From Pseudomonas wadenswilerensis (lineage in GTDB: Bacteria > Pseudomonadota > Gammaproteobacteria > Pseudomonadales > Pseudomonadaceae): a DNA stretch of 64,000 bases. Made by a program: the position numbers and the translations under genes. Every line of letters starts with the position of its first letter. Within the stretch, counting starts at the first letter, position 1. A model generated the notes under the pieces. The model did no database searches. It had not been told where the DNA came from and saw nothing but the letters and a program-made list of their open reading frames with translations. Location: the NCBI RefSeq assembly GCF_900497695.1, contig NZ_UIDD01000010.1:558001-622000 (forward strand), written 5' to 3'. Of the stretch, positions 59,042-64,000 are shown in pieces.

Positions 59042-59995
59042 ATGTTCAAGCGAAGTACCATCAACCTGGGGGGCGCCGCACTGTGCGGCGCCCTGTTCCT
59101 CAGCGGTTGCGCCAACCAGATGTCACAGCGCAGCGAACATGAGGAACGCATCGAGCGCAAGCTGCTCGAACACAGCCTGCAGATCGATGCCGGGGACCCC
59201 AAGGTACTCGAGCTGCCGCAACGGCGTGTGCGCATCCACGAACAGAAGAACTTCGAAGTCACCGAGTTTGAAGTCACCCGTCGTTATGATCGCTACACGC
59301 CTTACCAGCCCTGGCGCGAAGTCTATGAGATTCCGCTGGGCGCGGTGGCGGTGGTGGCCGGTGTCGGCGCCAACGTGGTCAACGTCTTTGCCCTGGGCAA
59401 CTTGCCCGACAGCGTTACCCACGACTGGTTGAGCTATGGCTTCGACGGCCTCAACCCGTTCATGAACGCCCAGTCCAACGGCCGTGCCCAGCAGAACCTG
59501 GCGGGCATCACCGAAGTGCAAAAGGACAAGCGCCAGGAATACACCAGTGTGCCCTGGAGCGAGCGGCCGGTATCGGTCAAGGCCGGCAAGATGGACCATG
59601 AGCTGACCACCGACCGAAATGGCGTGCTGCACCTGAACCTGCTCGACAGCCCGTTCAGCGAGCAGAACCTGACCCACATCGGCACCCTGCATCTGCAGGT
59701 AGTCGATGAAGACAACAACGTGCGTGGCGATGCCAGCCTGCTGATCAGCGCCAGCCTGCGCGGCAAACTGGTGGAAGCCCACGAACTGATTTTTGACGAC
59801 CTGGAAGACGATGAAGTCAGCCAGTGGGTGCATCGGGTCAAGCGCCTGTCGGAGCTGGGCCTGGAAGAAGAAGCCAGTGAACTGGAGCAGAGCCTGATCG
59901 AGCTGACCCGCAACGATCCGGAGCTGCAACAGGAGTTCCTCAAGTCACTGACCAAGGACGCTGGCCGCCTGGTTGCCGACCCCGGCGCGCACTGA
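59042..59995 (+). CDS. Exported lipoprotein, unknown function
   Basis: A 317-residue lipoprotein with signal GGAALCGALFLSGCANQ (Cys about 23). The mature part has a charged start (EHEERIERKLLEHSLQID), a hydrophobic patch at about 98-120 (GAVAVVAGVGANVVNVFALG), a beta-rich middle and a helical acidic C-terminus. It lies 19 bases after proS, an arrangement conserved in Pseudomonas. I do not recognise a functional family. Confidence 0.8.
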   Translation: MFKRSTINLGGAALCGALFLSGCANQMSQRSEHEERIERKLLEHSLQIDAGDPKVLELPQRRVRIHEQKNFEVTEFEVTRRYDRYTPYQPWREVYEIPLGAVAVVAGVGANVVNVFALGNLPDSVTHDWLSYGFDGLNPFMNAQSNGRAQQNLAGITEVQKDKRQEYTSVPWSERPVSVKAGKMDHELTTDRNGVLHLNLLDSPFSEQNLTHIGTLHLQVVDEDNNVRGDASLLISASLRGKLVEAHELIFDDLEDDEVSQWVHRVKRLSELGLEEEASELEQSLIELTRNDPELQQEFLKSLTKDAGRLVADPGAH

Positions 59996-60040
59996 CCTTC
60001 GCTACACCCGGATAGCGCCAGCCTGCTGGCGCTGCCCTCC

Positions 60041-61105
60041 TCACTCCTGAGTGAACAGCTCCAGCTGCTCATGGGCACCGCGCAAATCCTGCAAGCGCAC
60101 GCCGATCCCCAACAGTCTCACCGGCTTGCCACCACGGGCAAAGGCCTGGCTGAGCAATTGCTGATAGCCACCAAGGTCACGCCCCGCCCCCGACTGCTCA
60201 AGGGTGGTCTGGCTGAAATCATGGAACTTCACTTTGACGAACGGCTTGCCCGGGCGATAACTGTCATCGATACGTGCCATGCGCCCGGCCAGGGTTTCCA
60301 TCAGCTCTGGGAGTTTTTCCAGGCAACTGGCTAGGTCCGGTAGATCGGTGTCGTAGGTATTTTCCACGCTGACCGACTGACGACGGCTGTCATTCTGTAC
60401 CGGACGGTCATCGATGCCCCGCGCCAGCCCCCACAGCCGCTCGCCAAAGCTACCGAACTCACGGGCCAGGGCCAGGCGGCTCCAGTCGCGCAGTTCCAGG
60501 CAATTGATAATGCCCAGGCGCCCCATCTTGTCGGCGGTGACCTTGCCTACCCCGTGCAGCTTGCTGACCGGCAAAGCGGCAACGAAGTCTTCGACTTCAT
60601 TCGGGGTAACCACAAACAGGCCATTGGGCTTGCGCCAGTCACTGGCGATCTTGGCCAGGAACTTGTTCGGCGCGACACCGGCCGACACGGTGATATGCAG
60701 CTGTTGGGCAACCCGCCGGCGAATATCCGCAGCAATCCGCGTGGCGCTGCCGGCGAACCAGGAACTGTCCGACACATCCAGGTAAGCCTCATCCAGCGAC
60801 AGTGGCTCGATCAGATCGGTGTACTCGCGAAAGATCCCGTGAATTTCCCGCGAGGCTTCTTTATAGGCATCCATGCGCGGTTTGACGATCAACAGGTCCG
60901 GGCACAGCTTGAGGGCATGACGCGAGGACATCGCCGAGCGCACCCCGAACGCCCGCGCCTCATAGTTGCAGGTAGCGATCACCCCACGCCGCTCCGCCGA
61001 GCCGCCCACCGCCAGTGGCCGTCCGACCAGGCGCGGATCGTCGCGCATTTCGATGGCGGCGTAGAAACAATCGCAGTCGATATGGATGATCTTGCGTTGA
61101 GACAT
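60041..61105 (-). CDS. dinB: DNA polymerase IV
   Basis: A 354-residue Y-family polymerase. IIHIDCDCFYAAIEMRDDP at the N-terminus and SLDEAYLDVSD (about 101-111) carry the metal ligands; the HhH region is LHGVGKVTADKMGRLG and the little finger starts at about 240. It replicates past damaged bases. The ATG at 61105 is the family start. No perfect CTG-N10-CAG box lies in the 60 bases upstream. Confidence 0.95.
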   Translation of the reverse strand: MSQRKIIHIDCDCFYAAIEMRDDPRLVGRPLAVGGSAERRGVIATCNYEARAFGVRSAMSSRHALKLCPDLLIVKPRMDAYKEASREIHGIFREYTDLIEPLSLDEAYLDVSDSSWFAGSATRIAADIRRRVAQQLHITVSAGVAPNKFLAKIASDWRKPNGLFVVTPNEVEDFVAALPVSKLHGVGKVTADKMGRLGIINCLELRDWSRLALAREFGSFGERLWGLARGIDDRPVQNDSRRQSVSVENTYDTDLPDLASCLEKLPELMETLAGRMARIDDSYRPGKPFVKVKFHDFSQTTLEQSGAGRDLGGYQQLLSQAFARGGKPVRLLGIGVRLQDLRGAHEQLELFTQE

Positions 61106-61282
61106 AGGGAGCGTAAGAACAGGTTTAAAGTGATGTAAGCAGTATCTCACCCGATAGCGCCCCACGCATCACAACTAATTCATTCACCCCCGGATCCCCT
61201 GCGAGGCCCGCCCTTGCTGCCCTGCAGCCCTTTTCAGGTGCGCTAAGCGATTGAAGGAGAAAGGATTTCTGTAAACAGGCTA

Positions 61283-61310
61283 TTGACAGCTCCGGGCAAA
61301 ACTGTAGAAT
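61283..61310 (+). promoter_or_regulatory. Sigma-70 promoter of first tRNA-fMet
   Basis: TTGACA at 61283 and TAGAAT at 61305 are 16 bp apart, near-consensus, 14 bases before the tRNA 5' end. Confidence 0.75.
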
Positions 61311-61323
61311 CTCATTCCACAGG

Positions 61324-61400
<77 letters not shown>

Positions 61401-61409
61401 GATTCAGGA

Positions 61410-61440
61410 AAGGCCACTCTCACGAGTGGCCTTTTTCTTT
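61410..61440 (+). terminator. Terminator after tRNA-fMet copy 1
   Basis: GGCCACTCTCACGAGTGGCC forms a stem followed by a TTTTTCTTT tail. Confidence 0.85.
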
Positions 61441-61491
61441 GCCCGGAATAAAGTGCCAGGTAATTTTTTATTGTAAATCAACAATTAAGCG

Positions 61492-61519
61492 TTGACAGCC
61501 AAGCTCAACGCTGTAGAAT
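61492..61519 (+). promoter_or_regulatory. Sigma-70 promoter of second tRNA-fMet
   Basis: TTGACA at 61492 and TAGAAT at 61514 with 16-bp spacing, as for copy 1. Confidence 0.75.
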
Positions 61520-61531
61520 CCGCCCCACAGA

Positions 61532-61608
<77 letters not shown>

Positions 61609-61616
61609 AACAACAG

Positions 61617-61650
61617 AAAAGGCCACTTTGAAAAAAGTGGCCTTTTTTGC
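61617..61650 (+). terminator. Terminator after tRNA-fMet copy 2
   Basis: AAGGCCACTT and AAGTGGCCTT form a long stem with a TTTTTT tail. Confidence 0.85.
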
Positions 61651-61832
61651 ATCTGCTCGTTCGACCATTCGCCCTCCTCGCCTGCCCCCTTCCCACCCGG
61701 GGCAATATGAAACTTCTTTAACTATCCTCAAGGCACTCAGCGGCCCGATCATATCGGACATTACGCTTCCAAAGGGATTGGTACTTTGACCGGATACAAC
61801 CTTCCTGCCGCGCGCAAGCCACGAGGTGGTTG

Positions 61833-64000
61833 ATGCGCGCCCAGACGCCCGAAACACAAGCTCCTGTTACTGCCGCACTGCCCAATGCCGAGCATCGCCT
61901 GCGCTGGCTCGAACGGCTGAGCAAATACCGCCAGCCGATCGGCCTGGGCGTGACCTTGCTGCTGTTTGCCGTGGCGTTGATCGCCTGCCGCCATCTGCTC
62001 AGCGAGCTGGACATCTATGCCCTGCATGACTCACTGCTCAGCGTGCCCCCGACTTCGCTGATGGGTGCGGTCATGGCCACGGTCGTCGGCTTCGTCATCC
62101 TGCTTGGTTACGAGTGGTCAGCCAGCCGTTACGCCGGCGTCCAGTTACCGCCGCGTACTCTGGTGATGGGCGGCTTCAGCGCCTTTGCCATCGGCAACGC
62201 TATCGGCCTGTCGCTACTGTCTGGTGGTTCCGTGCGCTATCGCCTATACGCCCGTCACGGCATAGGCGCCGCCGAAGTCGCCCGGATGACCCTGTTCGCC
62301 AGCCTTTCCCTCGGTTGTGCCCTGCCGCCTCTCGCGGCCCTGGCGACCTTGAGCAATCTGCCGGCTGCCGCTGCAGCCTTGCACCTCTCGCCTGCGCTGC
62401 TGGCTACGATTGCCCTGGCCGTGCTTGGCTTGAGTGCGGCGCTGGTCTACGGACTTTATCGCCGACGGCTGCCCGAACAACCACTGGCGGACAATCTGCT
62501 GGTGCAGGCAGGCCGACGCACCCTGCGCTTGCCGGGCACGCGCCTGACCCTGCTACAACTGTTCATTACCGCCCTGGACGTTGCCGCTGCCGCCACCGTG
62601 CTTTACCTGCTGCTGCCGCAAGCACCGCCGTTTGGTGCCTTCCTGCTGGTCTACCTGCTGGCGCTGGCAGCCGGGGTACTCAGCCATGTGCCCGGCGGTG
62701 TCGGGGTGTTCGAAGCGATCCTGCTGGCGGCCTTTGCCGACAAGCTCGGCGCTGCGCCACTGGCCGCCGCACTGCTACTCTATCGCTTGATCTATGTGGT
62801 GTTGCCGCTGCTGCTGGCCTGCATTCTGCTGCTCGCCAGCGAAGCCCGGCGCCTGTTGTTTGCCCAACAGGCGATCAGGGCTGCTTCCGGGCTGGCGGCA
62901 CCGGTGCTGGCGGTACTGGTATTTTTGTCCGGCGTGGTGCTGCTGTTTTCTGGCGCCACCCCGGAAATCGACGGACGCCTGGAACACCTGGGCTTTCTCG
63001 TACCGCACCGACTGATCGACGCCTCGCACTTCGGCGCCAGCCTGATTGGCGTGCTGTGCCTGCTGCTGGCCCAGGGCCTGCGGCGGCGCCTGTCGGCCGC
63101 CTGGATCCTGACCACCATCCTGCTACTGGTCGGCGCCCTGCTCTCGCTGCTCAAAGGCTTTGACTGGGAAGAGGCCAGCATCCTGACCTTGACCGCGTGC
63201 CTGCTGGCCGTCTTCCGGCGCTCTTTCTACCGACCCAGCCGCTTGCTCGAGCTACCGTTCTCGCCGGTCTACCTGGCGGCCAGCGCCTGCGTCCTGGGTG
63301 CGTCGGTGTGGCTGCTGCTGTTCGCGTACCAGGACGTGCCCTACAGCCATCAGCTGTGGTGGCAGTTCACCCTCGACGCCGATGCCCCGCGCGGTTTGCG
63401 CTCGGCCCTGGGCAGCGCGGTATTGCTGGTGATCGTCGCCCTGACCTGGTTGCTGCGCACCGCACGTCCGGTGATCCACTTACCGTCGGCCGAAGAACTG
63501 CAACGGGCCAGCACTATCCTGCAGGCCTCCGACCAACCCGACGGCGGCCTGGCACTGACCGGCGACAAGGCGCTGCTGTTCCACCCCAACGACGATGCCT
63601 TCCTTATGTACGCCCGGCGCGGGCGCAGCCTGGTGGCGCTATACGACCCCATCGGGCCGGCCCACGAGCGTGCAGAAATGATCTGGCAGTTCCGCGACCT
63701 GTGCGACGTACATCACGCCCGCCCGGTGTTCTACCAGGTCCGGGCCGAGAACCTGCCCTTCTATATGGACATCGGCCTGACCGCGATCAAACTGGGCGAA
63801 GAAGCCCGGGTCGATCTCAAGCGCTTTGACCTCGAAGCCAAGGGCAAGGAAATGAAAGACCTGCGCTACACCTGGAACCGCGGTGGCCGCGACGGGCTCA
63901 GCCTTGAGGTGCACGAGCCAGGCCAGGCGCCGATGGATGAGCTCAAACTCATTTCCGATGCCTGGCTCAGCGGCAAGAACGTGCGCGAGAAAGGCTTCTC
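61833..64000 (+). CDS. mprF: Lysyl/alanyl-phosphatidylglycerol synthase and flippase MprF, 3' end outside window
   Basis: The frame from ATG 61833 is open to the right edge: 722 complete codons of an expected 850-880. The N-terminal flippase part has many transmembrane helices (RQPIGLGVTLLLFAVALIAC, FVILLGYEWSASRYAGVQLP, FGAFLLVYLLALAAGVLSHV with VPGGVGVFEAILLAAF, the family hallmark). The cytosolic synthase (GNAT-like) domain begins at about residue 545 (DGGLALTGDKALLFHPNDDA). It adds amino acids to phosphatidylglycerol and lowers cationic peptide binding. Lys or Ala specificity is not clear. Confidence 0.9.
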   Translation, partial: MRAQTPETQAPVTAALPNAEHRLRWLERLSKYRQPIGLGVTLLLFAVALIACRHLLSELDIYALHDSLLSVPPTSLMGAVMATVVGFVILLGYEWSASRYAGVQLPPRTLVMGGFSAFAIGNAIGLSLLSGGSVRYRLYARHGIGAAEVARMTLFASLSLGCALPPLAALATLSNLPAAAAALHLSPALLATIALAVLGLSAALVYGLYRRRLPEQPLADNLLVQAGRRTLRLPGTRLTLLQLFITALDVAAAATVLYLLLPQAPPFGAFLLVYLLALAAGVLSHVPGGVGVFEAILLAAFADKLGAAPLAAALLLYRLIYVVLPLLLACILLLASEARRLLFAQQAIRAASGLAAPVLAVLVFLSGVVLLFSGATPEIDGRLEHLGFLVPHRLIDASHFGASLIGVLCLLLAQGLRRRLSAAWILTTILLLVGALLSLLKGFDWEEASILTLTACLLAVFRRSFYRPSRLLELPFSPVYLAASACVLGASVWLLLFAYQDVPYSHQLWWQFTLDADAPRGLRSALGSAVLLVIVALTWLLRTARPVIHLPSAEELQRASTILQASDQPDGGLALTGDKALLFHPNDDAFLMYARRGRSLVALYDPIGPAHERAEMIWQFRDLCDVHHARPVFYQVRAENLPFYMDIGLTAIKLGEEARVDLKRFDLEAKGKEMKDLRYTWNRGGRDGLSLEVHEPGQAPMDELKLISDAWLSGKNVREKGF

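Overview
The window is a piece of a Pseudomonas chromosome, most like the P. putida/fluorescens side of the genus. The tolQRAB-pal-cpoB block, ruvCAB next to a YebC-family gene and aspS, the oprD/proS neighbourhood, GTG starts of tolQ, ruvA and ruvB, high GC coding bias and REP-type repeats with a GTGGGAGC(T)GGCTTGCC core all fit that assignment. Species cannot be fixed from the sequence alone.

Layout. 1-292: 5' part of a fimbrial subunit gene leaving the left edge. 536-14424: a decayed prophage integrated into the 3' end of a tRNA-Ser(CGA) gene, bounded by a 28-bp direct repeat (attL 536-563, attR 14397-14424 inside the intact tRNA). 14582-39631: core genes purC, an MBL hydrolase, bamC, dapA, gcvR, bcp, a PerM-type permease, a TusA-like protein, bepA and nadA; a YdgA-like protein; a polyamine-degradation group (PuuA-like synthetase, polyamine-binding protein, PuuB-like oxidase) with an AraC regulator; an M23 lipoprotein, LysR, a DMT transporter, a SUKH/ankyrin protein, an acetyltransferase/glycosyltransferase pair and a TonB siderophore receptor with a Fur-like box. 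39766-49195: tRNA-Lys, queC, queE, the complete Tol-Pal operon and ruvCAB. 49366-64000: yebC, aspS, small genes, a Dps-like protein, a membrane/cold-shock fusion, slyX, a HIT protein, an OprD-family porin, proS, a lipoprotein, dinB, two tandem tRNA-fMet genes and the 5' part of mprF.

The prophage is where the unusual biology lies. Its virion genes are wrecked. The terminase large subunit and the minor tail protein Z are both split by one inversion with breakpoints near 4645 and 7232, and two older deletions fuse terminase to head protease and decoration protein to gpZ. Several cargo genes look intact: an XRE regulator, a two-domain fimbrial adhesin, an adenine and a cytosine DNA methyltransferase, xis and int, and, between int and attR, a three-gene minus-strand operon read here as a toxin-antitoxin-chaperone (TAC) module: RelE/HigB-like toxin, HTH antitoxin with a repeated aromatic C-terminal tail, and SecB-like chaperone. 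Three CTG-N10-CAG LexA-type boxes sit before the XRE gene, the adhesin and the adenine methylase, suggesting SOS control of retained cargo.

All functional names come from reading translations by eye; no database search was run.
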